Notes under the pieces: model-generated
Seen by the model: the letters and a program-made list of their open reading frames with translations, nothing else
Database searches by the model: none
What the model was told of the DNA's origin: nothing
Made by a program: the position numbers and the translations under genes
NCBI GenBank assembly: GCA_036971615.1
Contig: JAYKKR010000007.1
Location: 620,001-684,000, forward strand
Origin: Amyloporia xantha
Lineage: Eukaryota > Basidiomycota > Agaricomycetes > Polyporales > Adustoporiaceae
Length of the DNA: 64,000 bases
Direction: 5' to 3'
Shown here: piece after piece, positions 46,643-58,561 of the stretch
How the letters are laid out: every line of letters starts with the position of its first letter
How positions within the stretch are numbered: position 1 is the first letter of the stretch

Positions 46643-47795
46643 TCAATCCGTGTCCATCCTTTCGCCCTCGTGACCACCTTCTGATCTCGCCTGCTCCTGA
46701 ATAGCACGCAGGAAAGCTTGAACACTGGTCCCTGCCTCCTCCGGTAAACCAAGGCCCCTCACGAGGCCACCTAGGAGCCCCGTGCGCAGTGCTTGGTCGA
46801 GGTTCCGCACAGCCCCGCGGAATTGGGGTGACGATATGATCCTTTGCAAGGTCTCTTCTGAAGGCGGCGTGGGCAGATCAGGTGGCAAGTGCGGGAATAG
46901 CGCTTGGACAAGCTCGGGGTGGGAGTTGAAGAGCGGCATGAGATTTGACGGCGTCAAAATGTCAACAAGGGAGAGCTCTATACGGGTCATGAGTGAACAG
47001 TGATGAGAAACGAAGGGTGATCAATACCTGATGGCTGCTCGCCTCCACCGGACATGGACGCGAGAATCCGCTGTAGCTGCGCAAGTTCCTCGGGCGTTGG
47101 CTGATGCGGTTCTCCGACAACAGGCTGTGACCTTCAGCGCAGTTAGCTACTGTCGTCTGTCTAGATGCGAATATAGAGGGGCTCACGATGTAGCTTCCGA
47201 AGGCCCACCTGTCGGGACGGAAGATGATGATGCCTGGCCATCTTGGCTCGGGTTATAACCCGGGGCCCACCATATAGGGATTGTCTGTGGGTCGTTCAAA
47301 AGCCGATTGACGTTGCTCACAAACTCGGCATCTCTGCTCGGGTCCGCATCCTATAAGTACCGGCGTAAGTCCTTCCGCGACCACACAGATGGTATATCTG
47401 TTTCACCTGCATCCAGAACTATGACAGGTGGTTCAGTCAGAGATCAAGCGTAGGAATGGTAGATTGAACGTACGAAATGTCTTTGGTTCGAGGAAGAGAA
47501 CTTCAGGACGTACGTCCTGCCCCAAGCACTCTGCTCCACCTTCTGAAACGTCGCGTCCATAGGGAATAAAATCAAATCCTACAAAGCAGTGGTCAAATGA
47601 CGAATTTATTACAGTCCCTCTTCATCGTACCTCTTCGACGTCGTTCGTGGCCCTGTTCTTCCACATGAAATGCAGCAGGCCGTCTTCGCCATTTTGCAGT
47701 ATGATGGCGCCTTTTGTGGGGTTAGCGTCGATAAAGTTAGTCACGCCACGTCTGAAACAACGGCCAGCTTTGAACGCAATGCGAGGTTCTGTCAT
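46643..47795 (-). CDS. RPN13: proteasomal ubiquitin receptor Rpn13 (ADRM1)
   Basis: A 19S subunit that binds ubiquitin and recruits the deubiquitinase UCH37. Exons 47795-47631, 47578-47474, 47418-47407, 47350-47188, 47131-47028 and 46977-46643 join in phase. Start MTEPRIAFKAGRCFRRG. The Pru domain is visible as TKGAIILQNGEDGLLHFMWK, NDVEEDLILFPMDATFQKVE and GRTYVLKFSSSNQRHF-FWMQ, then VNRLLNDPQ. A linker with PIWWAPGYNPSQDG leads to the C-terminal DEUBAD: LSLVDILTPSNLMPLFNSHP, LVQALFPHLPPDLPTPPSEE, LQRIISSPQFRGAVRNLDQA. The C-terminal DEUBAD shows this is the full Adrm1 form, not the short yeast type. Exon 3 is 12 nt (Phe-Trp-Met-Gln). Convergent with ARL8, with 137 bp between stops. Confidence 0.92.
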
Positions 47796-48443
47796 GCTTG
47801 CCCACTGTATGCTGGAGGCGGTGGACAGCTTCGAACACTGTTAGGGACGCGTCACCATCGCGCTCGTCACGTGAATTAAACAGTGATCGAGATCTTGCGC
47901 GTCTTTCTAAAGGTCAACAGCTGTGTCGGAATACTGGTTGGTGGTGGCTGGCCATGGCGTCTCACTCTCTAAGTAGGTTCCAGACGACTTAGGGTGGTAC
48001 CCAGAAATTCTATTGAATACTGCTTGGAATCTGAGGTTGATTTCTACTTTATCCTCCTGGCTCTCACAAAAGAGAAGGATATCGTTGTGTTGGAAACTAA
48101 TGTCCCTGTGGCCTGACGGCTCTGACAGCCTGACAAAATTATGTCAGGGCTGTCAGGGTGCCAGGAATATGCAAAAGTGCTGATGGGGTATCGGATTTTG
48201 GGTAAGCTCAACTTCTCATCCTTGCTTCTTGCGGCAATTTTAGCAGAGCTCAGCGCCATATGACGGGCGCAGCAAGATAAGAATCTTCACCATCGTAGAT
48301 AACAGTTGGATCTCAGGTTGGCGATTATCTGTCTTGTCTTCGTCCATCCTCAGGATTTCGAAAGTCCATTTTAAGTCCTTTACTCGTGCGTTAATTTAAT
48401 TTATTAGGCTTTGCGTCGCTAATGGCTGGACATACACTAGGAC
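47796..48443. other. intergenic between RPN13 promoter and F-box relic
   Basis: A CACGTG hexamer at 47868-47873 lies ~75 bp upstream of the RPN13 start. A small inverted repeat (CTGACAGCC / GGGCTGTCAG type) sits around 48118-48158. No gene recognised. Confidence 0.5.
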
Positions 48444-49350
48444 ATGTCTGCTGAGAATGACACTGATCTCCTCAAGGATCCGTCCGGCCTCTCTGACATC
48501 CACAATCAAACCACAGGTGCACTACCCGAAGCTGCATATCCTACCGAAATATTCGAAAACATTATCGACATGGTGGCAGATAATTAGACGCAATGGCCAG
48601 ATCGTTCGCGGGATCTTCTAGCTTGTGCCCTTACATGCCGTGCATGGTTTCCAAGAAGTCGCGCCAATCTTTTTAAAGATGTGCGGTTGCAAAGCTCCAA
48701 CCAACCTATCGGTTTTGCTCTGGCGTTGATAGCCTATCCGGACCTCGGGAATCTGACACTGACGCTGGAAATTAGTGGTGATCCGTCGGCGACTCGAGAT
48801 ACTGCTCAACAGCTGAAGCATGCATCCCTGGTGGTCCAGTTCCCAGTCATGCTTGCTCGGAAATTGTCGAAGATTCGATATCTCACCGTTTCATGGATTG
48901 TACACTTCGCGGGTTTCCAGAATCCAACCTTCACCCGGAGTCTGTCCGAGTTCTCTTCAATCACACATCTCTCCGTCTTCTATGTCCATTTCGCATCTTT
49001 CCAACAATTTGCTCGCATCATATGTGCATTTCCGTATCTCAAGGATCTTAGCTGCTATGGTGTCACTTGGTCATTCTATGGGTCCGGTCCAAGCACGGCG
49101 GTGATGCGGCTTGCGTCTTCTATTAAACTCGAGTCCTTGTCGCTCGGATGTCATCCAGATACACTGGTGAAGATCGTTGATCTACTTGTCACCTCTGGCA
49201 TGGTTCGCGAATATCAGAGACTTCGAGATTGGTGACTCTATCTGTCTCTTCGAAGTGGAGGACTCAGGGATCTGTCGTATTCCACAGCTCGCCGGTGATT
49301 CACTCGAGCATGTTTGGTTAACCTTACACCCGATTGACGAAAGGGTCTGA
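48444..49350 (+). pseudogene. decayed F-box/leucine-rich-type gene
   Basis: From ATG 48444 the frame reads an F-box core (YPTEIFENIIDMVADN) and then meets TAG at 48585-48587. In the same frame beyond the stop it continues DRSRDLLACALTCRAWFPRS, the rest of an F-box, and then LRR-like text (for example LGNLTLTLEISGD, SSITHLSVFYVHFASFQ) to TGA at ~49233. A second break is visible: at ~49202 one extra base moves the homologous text (ANIRDFEIGDSICLFEVEDS then LAGDSLEHVWLTLHPIDE) to another frame. A further relic piece seems to lie near 49475-49740. F-box/LRR genes are expanded in agaricomycetes and often decay. F-box proteins are substrate adaptors of SCF ubiquitin ligases. Function of this copy is probably lost. 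Confidence 0.72.
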
Positions 49351-50636
49351 TCCACGTAATGTAGACGATATAGTTGGTATGTTTGGAATCCCGTCCCGTC
49401 ATGTTCCACGGTCTGACCCTCTTTGAAAGATCATCAATTGATTCCGCTCTGTCCATCAGCTACAAGCTCTCGATGTGACACTCAACAGCCATATTTATTC
49501 TGGCTGGATCCTGAGACTTTGCGAGCACTTGCCCACTCAGAAGATGCACAAATTTGCGTTGAGAATTTCCGTCTACCATGGTGAAGACTCAACGGACAGG
49601 GCTTTGTCCATTTTCGATGAAGGATGGGTGGTCTATGATAGACAGACATGCCTCGCGATCTCTCTCGCCGATCGCATCCGGCATGGGCCTACAAGTGTCA
49701 TTTTTTCAACCAGAAGTACCAGTATCCTCTTCTGTGCTCATAGATGAAGTCCGGATACGGGACGGTCTAGCGTCCAGACTGCCGAAATTAACGAAGCAGG
49801 GCATGTTATCGTATGTATCGCTCTACTTTCAAATTACGATGCTGATCAGGACCCTAGGATATCATTATTTGGGGCCGGACTTGCACATCACCAGATGAAG
49901 TCAACGCCGATAACGAGGAAGACACCCAGGAGAAACCATAATGTAGATATGTACGTCGGCCTTCTTGGACAAGGCAATCTGGCTCTGTTTAGTTGCTTGT
50001 ATTTTGTGAATAAATTGCATATGCACCTGGGGCTGCCATCGTCCATCTGTTCCGATCCTACTTTCATTTTCGAACTCTCAGTGACTGATTGGGCTTGTAG
50101 AAGTGAGAGCGGCTGGTTGACTGAATCGCGGCGCGTGTTTGGAGACCGCCTGGCCCATTACACAGTAGTACCGAGCGTCCCAAGTTCAGCAATGCAGAGA
50201 TTCCGTACATACGAAGAAGTTGGTGGGCCGTTAATTGAGACGCCAAACTCAAAACTTGTCAGGTGGCTGCTCCTTTGAACAAGCTTGTCCGTGTCCCACT
50301 CAGCATACCCATAGTTCATTACTAGCAGGATCAAGCAGAATTATGGCATCAGCGGTGTGTACGGTCAGTACATATAATCTTAGCGCTAGTTATGTCCATG
50401 TGCAAATGGTCTCCCCTTGGAGAGAAATGTTGTCAGGCAGAGTTCTTGTTGGTGAAGGACACTTCTTCTGGTTCTGGTTTCTAATACAGCGATGTGCAGT
50501 TTCCGTATGGCAAGGCTGAGAGGCAGGTACTCATTATATAACACTAAACGTCAGAAAAGAATAGGTCATCTTCAAAAGAGTACTTTGTACAAGTGAGCAA
50601 ATACTTTAGGATTCAATCTATTTGTAGTGAGAGCCT
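49351..50636. other. region with F-box gene remnants, no intact gene
   Basis: A frame at 49475-49740 (for example LRLCEHLPTQKMHKFALRIS) and one at 49895-50278 look like broken exons continuing the F-box relic. None has a coherent start, splice or stop arrangement. 50280-50636 shows nothing. Confidence 0.45.
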
Positions 50637-51038
50637 TCATCGCCGCTTTGCCATCTGCATTGTTAAATTATCAATGTACATCTGTAACGTCTCATTCTCC
50701 GAGGACAGTTTATCAACGTCAGTCTGAACGGTCCTCGCTCGCTCGAGAAGTGCTGTAGAACACACTCGTTAATTATTCATCTCAACTGCAGATTCATAAA
50801 CATACCACGTAGGTTTTCCTGAGCGGAAGTAATCTCTCTGCGTTGTCGCATCGTCAGCCCATTGAAGTCGGAAGCATATCCCCGATACGTACTTCACAAG
50901 CTTGTCCTTTTTGAGGGCATCTTGTATGATATCGCCGCTACTAGCTGGGTCTGCCGCGCCCCATGCTGGAGTATCATCAAAAGAAGGGTATGGGATGGCA
51001 TCCATGCCAGCGGGAACAAAGCTTTGTGTTATGTCCAT
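50637..51038 (-). CDS. short coiled-coil protein (SCOC family)
   Basis: Three exons, 51038-50893, 50837-50806 and 50752-50637, spliced in phase (GTACGT donor, CAG acceptors), give 97 residues. The N-terminus is disordered (MDITQSFVPAGMDAIPYPSF). The C-terminal half is a single coiled coil, VKEITSAQENLRALLERART then TDVDKLSSENETLQMYIDNL, ending MQMAKRR. The S-S-E-N-E-x-L-Q-x-Y-I-D-x-L stretch is the signature of SCOC/UNC-69 proteins, Golgi-associated adaptors of Arl GTPases that influence autophagy and axonal transport in animals. An ARL gene lies 4 kb away, which may be chance. Divergent from RAD50, with 231 bp between starts. Confidence 0.8.
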
Positions 51039-51098
51039 TGCGCTGCGTCGTCGACTCGTCGCTTGCGGACGCGATCTAACGCATCACGCATGACATCG

Positions 51099-51135
51099 CA
51101 CGTGACTCCGCCTTGTAACGCGTCGCGTCACGCGT
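51099..51135. promoter_or_regulatory. E-box and two MluI cell-cycle boxes upstream of RAD50
   Basis: CACGTG at 51099-51104 and ACGCGT at 51118-51123 and 51130-51135, within a CpG-rich stretch between the SCOC and RAD50 start codons. ACGCGT is the binding site of the fungal MBF (Mbp1/Swi6) complex that turns on DNA-replication and repair genes in G1/S. Two copies 12 bp apart, ~135-150 bp before the RAD50 ATG, suit such control. Confidence 0.55.
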
Positions 51136-51269
51136 TTTCGCGTCTTAACGCTGTCGCACACTGTCCGGTGGCGACCCCTTGATATCAACAGTGCTAATTG
51201 CTCAGTGTCCCAGTCTGACCTGAGTGGTGCAAGTATTCTCTACTGCTCTGCAAAAAGCTTTGCAAGAAC

Positions 51270-54200
51270 ATGGCCAGTCTCGATAAGCTTGCTGTTCGGG
51301 GCATTCGCTCGTTTGACGACAAACAAATCTCAGTAATCGAATTCTTCACTCCTGTTACGGTCATCGTTGGGCACAATGGAAGCGGTAAGACTACTATTAT
51401 TGAGTGTTTGAAGTACGCGACCACCGGGGACCAGCCACCAAATACGCGTGGAGGCGCCTTTGTGCACGACCCGAAGATGGCGAACGAGAAGGAGGTCAAG
51501 GCTCAGGTTAAGCTGAGATTCTATGCTGCCAACCACAATCGTATGTTGGCCGTGCGCAATCTCTCCGTGACTATGAAGAAGAACGGTGCACTCACTATGA
51601 AGACGCTGGAGAGTATCCTTGCATTGGCGGATGAGAAGAAGGGCAAGGTTTGTCTCGAATATACACATCAATGACAGTGACTTACCGTTCCAGAGAGGAG
51701 CGATTTCGACCAAGTGTGCAGAAATGGATGCAGAAATCCCTCATTTGCTCGGTGTATCAAAAGCCGTTCTCGAGAATGTCATCTTCTGTCACCAAGAGGA
51801 CTCATACTGGCCACTCGCCGAGCCGTCCATTCTCAAAAAGAAATTCGACGATATCTTCGAAGCAACGAAGTAAGTTTACTCATGTGGGCACTTGGTCGGG
51901 TTGTTACTCAAATCACGTATCTAGGTATACAAAGGCGTTGGACAACATCAAGGCACTCAGGAAAGATCGGATGGCTGAGCTGAAGGCCGAGAAGGAGCGA
52001 CTCGAGTCTTTATCGAAGGAGAAAGCACACTCCGATAAACTGAAGAGTCGGCTCACGGACCTGAGCAGCACAATTGCATCCAAGGAAATGGAGTATGACC
52101 ACTTGAAGAAAGAATACGAACGTCTTGTCACGGCCAATGCCCGATTCTATGAATCTGCCACCAAGTTTCGCGAGATTTACATGAAGGTCGATAACCTGAA
52201 CGAGAAGAAGGCACGCTACCAGGAGGAGCTCGAGAGTGCTCGCGAAGACGTTCAAGAGATGGATGGTGAGGATCTTCCGTCAGGCTCATTACGGTGAATG
52301 ATTGATCTGATTGCCCGCAAACCAGGTAGCGATCAAGAATTGGCTGACCGACTCAAGAACTTCGACGACCATATGCTTAAGCAGAAGCAGAAACGGAAGA
52401 GAGAATTGGATGATCAAGACGGCGTAGAAGAGGAAATGACTGCAGTGAGAAAAGCTCACGTCGCCCTAGTGAGCGAACAGGGCAAGCTGGCAGCTGAGGA
52501 GAAGGTAGGGACTGACTGGCCTTCGTTGTCGTAATGGTGATAGCTAATATTTGAGACAGGCGCAAGAACAGCTCATTAGGGATCGTGAAACGCTTATCGG
52601 GGAGATCAGTGCGAAGCATCAGATGAAAGGTTATGACCACACTCCGCTGGAGAGGGGGAAAGTACTCGAATTCATAGCAAAACTGGCGGAGCTTCGCCGG
52701 CGGCAGAATCTAGAAACCGATAAGTTACAGGTGCATATTATATGTCGGACTCAGGATTTACAGATCTAATTTCTTGATGCCTTCAGGATGAGTCTAATGC
52801 AAAAAGTGAAGAACATAATACAAAAGCAAGACGTCTTCACACGGAGCTTGAAGGTCATAAGCAGCAGAGAGCGAGCCTACGAGAGCGCATTGTGAGTCAA
52901 TCAGATGCATGAGGCTTATAACTCGGTGTATACATTGTTTGAACTACTACAGTTGACCTCACAAGGCCGTGTAGCTGAAGCCGAGTCTGAACTCGATAAG
53001 GCGGACGTGCTATCTTCACAGCTCCGTGGCCTTCAGGCTGATATGGAGGAGAAGACACGGCGGATCGAGAGTACGAAGTCAGATATGAAGGCAGGCAATT
53101 TCGATCAGCGTTTGGCAGAAGCAAACACCAAAGCAAGGACCATGGAGATCACGAGAGATGAGTTGACCGCAGAGATACGAACTCTGAGTCTTCAGGCCGA
53201 CGCGCGAGCAAGGCTAGATCTCAAAAGAGCCGAGTTGAAGAGCAAGTCAAGTGAACAAAAGAACACGTTAGTCCATGAATCCCCAGCTTTACCTTTTAAC
53301 TGATGACTCCTTTGGGCTTAAGGCTTGATATGAACAACGCCAAATATCGCAAGTTGGTCGGAATAGATGCCCGCCCAGATACCATGGAACGTGAGATAGA
53401 GCGTGTTATCATGTATGCCTTCTTGTATAGTTATGACTCACGAACTTACGTTTCTTTTATGTAGTGAGAAGGAACGGGAACTCGGGGAGATTGAAAACCA
53501 GTCCAACATCGCGAATAAGGAGCTACAGGCGGTAGAAGCTAATCTGTCCAATTTAAAGGCTCAAATCAGTTCCCGGAAGAAGGAGATCAAGGGTAAGTAC
53601 CTTCCCCAATAATGCGTATATTGCGAAGGGCTGATTTCCCTCGGATCATAGACTTGGACAAGAAGATCGACAGTGCATTGAAGGGGCCTGAGGTGCAGTA
53701 CGACTCTGTCCAAGAGGCGTTGAAGGAAACATTGTATGAAGTCAACACACGGAAAGAGTGCGTCATGCACTACTTAGCAATTTTCACCTCTGGTCTAATA
53801 ACATTATCCAACCTTCAGAGAGCTCAGCAAAACAGCAGGCGCGCAAGACCTGTATCAGCTTCTGCTCCACTTCGGCAAAACCAAGAAGTGTTGCCCTTTG
53901 TGCACGCGCGACATGGACGAGCTGGAGATCAGAGTTTATGAGAAAACTGTTCGTGTCGCTGAATTTGGACACCGCTCAATTCTCACTGCGTGCCCATTTA
54001 TAGGTCAGAGACAACATCAAAAAGTCTGCTCCAGCAGCGATCCAGCAGACACAGAAGGAACTCGGTGAATGGGAGGAAGAGTTGGAGAAGATACAGGGTT
54101 TAGCAGTGGACGACACAACCCGTGACAACTTAAAGAACACCGAAGTACCTGCTCTTGAGCAGCAGATCAAGGAACTCGAAGCTGAATGCCCTGCCTTTGC

Positions 54201-56403
54201 CGAGAAAGCAGAAGAGGTAAGTCTCGTAGGTCTATATATCTGTAAGCTCATGATGCCAATCCGTAATCCAGGCTCTCCGAACATTGAACGAAGCCAAGAG
54301 GGAGCTCAAGGACATTTACACGATGAGGCAACATGCTGTTGTCGTGTCACAAACGCAGCATGATATTGAGCGACTCACCCGCGAAGTCACTAGCATTGAA
54401 GCCGATCTTTCCGCAACTGGTTCAACAAAGACAGCGGATGATCTCCAGGGAGAGTTGGACACGCTATCTTCACACATGTACGTCCATGCTAGCGTCCTAA
54501 TCGGTCCTAATCGTAAGAGATATGAACGTGCTTTAGGCGAGCCAACGACCGCGAGAAGCAGAACTTGATGGCTGAGCGGGACCGTCTCAGTAATGCTCTA
54601 CGCGCACACGACACGGAGCTGAGCACCATGAGAGTACGAGAGAGTGAATTGAGAAGTGAGATTCGTGAAAAAACATCACTTGAAGGACGTATCAAGGAGT
54701 GGAAGACGGAGATTGTCAACTTCAACGCTCAAGTCAAGGTATGAAGAATCTTTCCTGTTTCCGATCTATAATGGCAAACAATTATTTTCTTATGGCTGAC
54801 AGGATCTCGATTCCAAAATTGCGGAAGCGCAAGGGCCAATCGAACAGCTTGAGCGTGATTTTCATGAAGCTCAGCGGGACCTTAACGCGAAAATCTCTCA
54901 CGCACAGCGGACCGCACAGGACCTCAACATGTCTGCTGATAAATTAGAAAATATCAATAAGACTATCGAGAGGTGAGTACATCGGGATATCGCGTGCCTG
55001 CAGCACTGATCATACTTTTCCATAGATATGTGCGGGAGAGGCGGAGTCGCCTTCTGCGAGAGTGCAATGAGAAGATTGAGGAGCACGAATCTGAGATTTC
55101 TAAGCTTGGGCTTCAACTCGAGCAGATACGTAATAACATACAGGTCATCGACAAAGAGATCAGCGAGAGTGGTGCTTCGGTAGCCAACTTGCGCGAGAAT
55201 CTACGTATTCGGAGATTGCGGCAGGATATTGCTGCTACTCAAGCAGAAATTGACTCCATCGATTTAGAAGAAGCTGCCAAAGCTAAGCGGATATTTGACG
55301 AGAAGTACAATGTCGAGAAGCAGAAGGAGACTCAGATGCAGAGTAGGGTAAGAGCAAATGCGGTGTGTAATGCTCTCCATCTGATCAACGTTGCAGTATG
55401 CGCACATCGGCGGCGAGATTAGTTCTCTACAAGCCCAACTCGCAACCTTGCAAACCGATCAAGACGATTTCAAGGACATAGCGAAGAAGTACAGGGATCA
55501 ATTAATCAAAGTGAAGGTAAGCGCAGTTCTGGTGATGCTAACGACAGCCTCTGAACTAGCTTAGATGTCAGACATGGCCAACAATGACCTCGAGAAATAT
55601 GCGAAAGCACTCGACAAGTAAGTCAGTCGATGTATCTGAGCAGGCTAAACTCATGTGCGAGACAGTGCCATCATGAAGTATCACTCCCTGAAGATGGAAG
55701 AGGTCAACGATACGATGCGTCATTTGTGGAATAAGACGTACCAGGGCACTGGTTCGTACAGATTGACGTATGAGGAAGTGATTTAACCTCTAATTACGGA
55801 AGTTCAGACATAGACGGCATCAAGATAAGCTCTGATAGTGAAGGTGGAGCCACAAAGCGATCGTATAACTATCGGGTACGTCTCTACTTGGACACGCTAT
55901 GTCTTTGCTGACATCTCGCACCCAAGGTTGTGATGACGAAGGACCAAGTGGAAATGGACATGCGAGGACGCTGTTCCGCTGGCCAAAAGATGCTGGCTTC
56001 TATCATTATCCGCCTTGCCCTCGCAGACTCGTTTGGTCAAAATTGCGGTATCCTCGCTCTGGACGAACCTACAAATGCCCTTGATACCGAGAATATCGAT
56101 GCTCTGGCAGCCAGTCTTGTGGAGTAAGTATTTCCTCATGCACCTTTAGACTTGGAACATGAGTTGAGACATGACGGCGTCACTAGTATCATCAACGAAC
56201 GGAAAAGTAACTCTAGCTTCCAGCTGATCATAATCACTCACGATGAGAGCTTCCTCCGGAAACTCGGGCAGAACAATGTCATGGAATACTACTGGTAAGC
56301 CGCTAACCTAGTCATGCTCATCCGCAGGATTGACTTTTTTCCAAGGCGTGTATCTCGGGACTCAAGACAGAAATCTATCATTGAGCGTCACCGCTTCGGA
56401 TAG
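51270..56403 (+). CDS. RAD50: DNA double-strand break repair ATPase Rad50
   Basis: An SMC-like subunit of the MRN/MRX complex for DNA-end tethering and resection. ATG 51270 ([20 protein letters not shown]). Walker [10 protein letters not shown] lies near 51372; the Q-loop region is [16 protein letters not shown]. Long coiled coils occupy 51930-53750 and 53990-55620. The zinc hook is [15 protein letters not shown] (nt ~53880), with the C-P-L-C pair that joins two Rad50 molecules. The C-terminal lobe has the ABC signature [20 protein letters not shown] (~55967), Walker [17 protein letters not shown] and the H-loop IIITHDESF. It ends [15 protein letters not shown]. About twenty short introns, several splitting the coiled coil. 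The expected ~1,300 residues are met. The neighbouring promoter has MBF-type boxes. Confidence 0.95.
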
Positions 56404-56855
56404 TTTTTGAGTGCATCCTCCTACATTCCCACATTCTATCACGGACATCTCTGTTATTTCTCTACTGCCTGTTCCTTTGCGTTGTGCTCTTTGCTGTCAG
56501 TTTGATGTCATCTTAATGCTTAACTTAACGTTTTATCATCCGGAGTCCATAAATATATGGGGCCGATCAACTGTAAATGTGGTATAATGTCAATTAGTTT
56601 TATTATGACTTCGACCATGGATGGAATATTCGTGAACGAAGGAGTTCGCGATCGCCCCTGGGATGGACGTCGCGGTGAAACTACGTTAGGCCTGATTGCA
56701 GTGCCATGAGCTAAAACAAGCCTCGCAATACATAGTCAAGGACAGAACTCGATGAAAAGCTACCTATATAACATACAGTCCCGATGTCCGCAGCTCTTCA
56801 CGTTTCAATACCTTGACTAACATACAAATACAAGCTGAACCCCTCTCACACGCGC
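56404..56855. other. intergenic, convergent 3' ends
   Basis: Between the RAD50 stop and the stop of the seven-helix receptor gene. AT-rich with TATATA tracts and no gene. Confidence 0.6.
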
Positions 56856-58561
56856 TCACGCAGGTCCCGAATCCTGACTTTTCCTAGAATACCCCGACAC
56901 CCCCGAAGCGCGCCGGACGTCTCGTCCAGGGATGAACGCATCCTCTGGGCGCTCGATGATTTCGACACCGACGCCCTCGCCGCGAACACGCGCGGAATAG
57001 TATGCGCGCAGGGCCTCAAGGCGCGCTTTTTCACTGACGTCGCTGTCTGTGCGCTTCATCAAGTCGAGGTCGAAGGAAGGGTAGGGCGCTCTAGGAAGCC
57101 GAGGGTTTCCGGGCGCTGCCCGCGGTGTATGGAGAGCATGGCGCCAGGACAACCACACATGCAGGACGTCCTAATCGAAGCGATCGAGAATTGGTAAGTG
57201 AAGCCGGATATCAGCAGATACAACTTACTCGCTGGGTGCCGAAGATGAGGAATACGGCCAAGCCGACTATGTGAGGCCATTCCTTAGCATGACACACGAT
57301 AGAGAGAATAACGTGGGCACATACCAGATGCGATGAACATGTCAGGAAAGACCGACGCCGAATCCCCGACAGAGACAAGATTTGCACTGTATGCAGTATG
57401 AACAGAGCGATCATGCGTCCACGGAATAAGCACTTACACAGTGGCAGTAAGCATACACAAGGTGAAGAGCTCGACACGGATACAAAAGTCAACGTCGACA
57501 TTCTCGCTCTGCACAGGCCTACGTTGAGTCCGACGATTGCGCCATAATTGGAGGACGACGAGGCCTTGTAGAACACTGTCAGCACATTATTGCTTCAAGT
57601 ATCCAGTAGAACTAAACCTACTTTGCAGTGCGACAGAAGCAACGCACGCCAGCGCGGAGAAGATAGCAGTGGAGAAAGTGCTAGGTCAAGGCAAAATTGA
57701 GCGCTCAGAAGACGACTGTTGTTTAGGGTGAGCTTACAGGGGCTTCAAATTCATGGAACAGTAGAAGAAGTGCGCCTCTCTGTCTACGTCGGTCGGATGG
57801 TCTACTCCGAGCTACGGTTCAGGATGATGAGATGAGTAAGCAAAAGACGAAGTCCTGCAACCAACTCGTCATTAGGCATACCTTTGCAGCGATCGCGAGG
57901 AACACAGCAAGAGTCAAATACGGGGCACATAAAAGCTGCCAGTAAGGGAGGAATAACCGCATATATCAGCGTCATGGATTTCGGAGTTCGTCCCATAACA
58001 TACCAAGGTAGTGACAAGACGTCGTGGTTTGTGAAGGGCTCGGACTTCAGCTGGCTTAGAAGAAAAGGAAGACCAAGTATCATACACCAGTGCCAGGCAG
58101 GCAACGGATGTCCTGGCAGGACATATTCGTAAGCGCCAGATGACCCACAACAAGAAACGTCGAAGGCTTGAACCACTTACATCGGAAGAGCTCCGCTGAG
58201 AATCGCGGCCTGTGCGGTACAGATACCTTGACCAGGGTCTGCACCCGTCTCTTCGCCTAAATACACCCTGCAAAGTACAGCCCAATGAGAAATCCGCCTG
58301 CACACTACGTGGGACACCATTAGGCGCAATAAGAGAGAAAAGTACTTGCAGGAGTGAGGCGGCTACTCCGGACACAATCCATGTACAGCAGACATTTATG
58401 AGGGTCGGACGTCGTACTACAGTGCGCGAGATGAAAAAGGTAGCAATAAGAAGCGGGAGGAGGACATGATATGCGGCGAGCTGGAAAAACAGCCAGACGG
58501 CGAGGTCCACGGAGGCGTTGGGACCGAGCTGCTCCGCAGTGACGCCTACGGCAGCATGCAT
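56856..58561 (-). CDS. seven-transmembrane receptor-like protein of basidiomycete type
   Basis: Ten exons: 58561-58350, 58267-58181, 58112-58004, 57935-57882, 57811-57738, 57680-57622, 57564-57438, 57386-57325, 57266-57229 and 57170-56856; total 378 residues. Seven hydrophobic segments are seen: VWLFFQLAAYHVLLPLLIAT; LINVCCTWIVSGVAASLLVY; AQAAILSGALPMTSVACLAL; LLCAPYLTLAVFLAIAAK; FSTAIFSALACVASVALQ; FTLCMLTATVANLVSV; VGLAVFLIFGTQRDVLHVWL. An extracellular-type loop with a Cys before helix 3 and a ~90-residue cytosolic tail (RKSQDSGPA end) complete a GPCR-like layout. The RRPTLINVC-TWI and FGTQ-DVL-VW motifs are those of a large basidiomycete orphan 7TM family; it is not clearly a STE3 pheromone receptor. 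Intron 1 appears to use a GC-AG splice pair. Ligand unknown. Confidence 0.78.
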
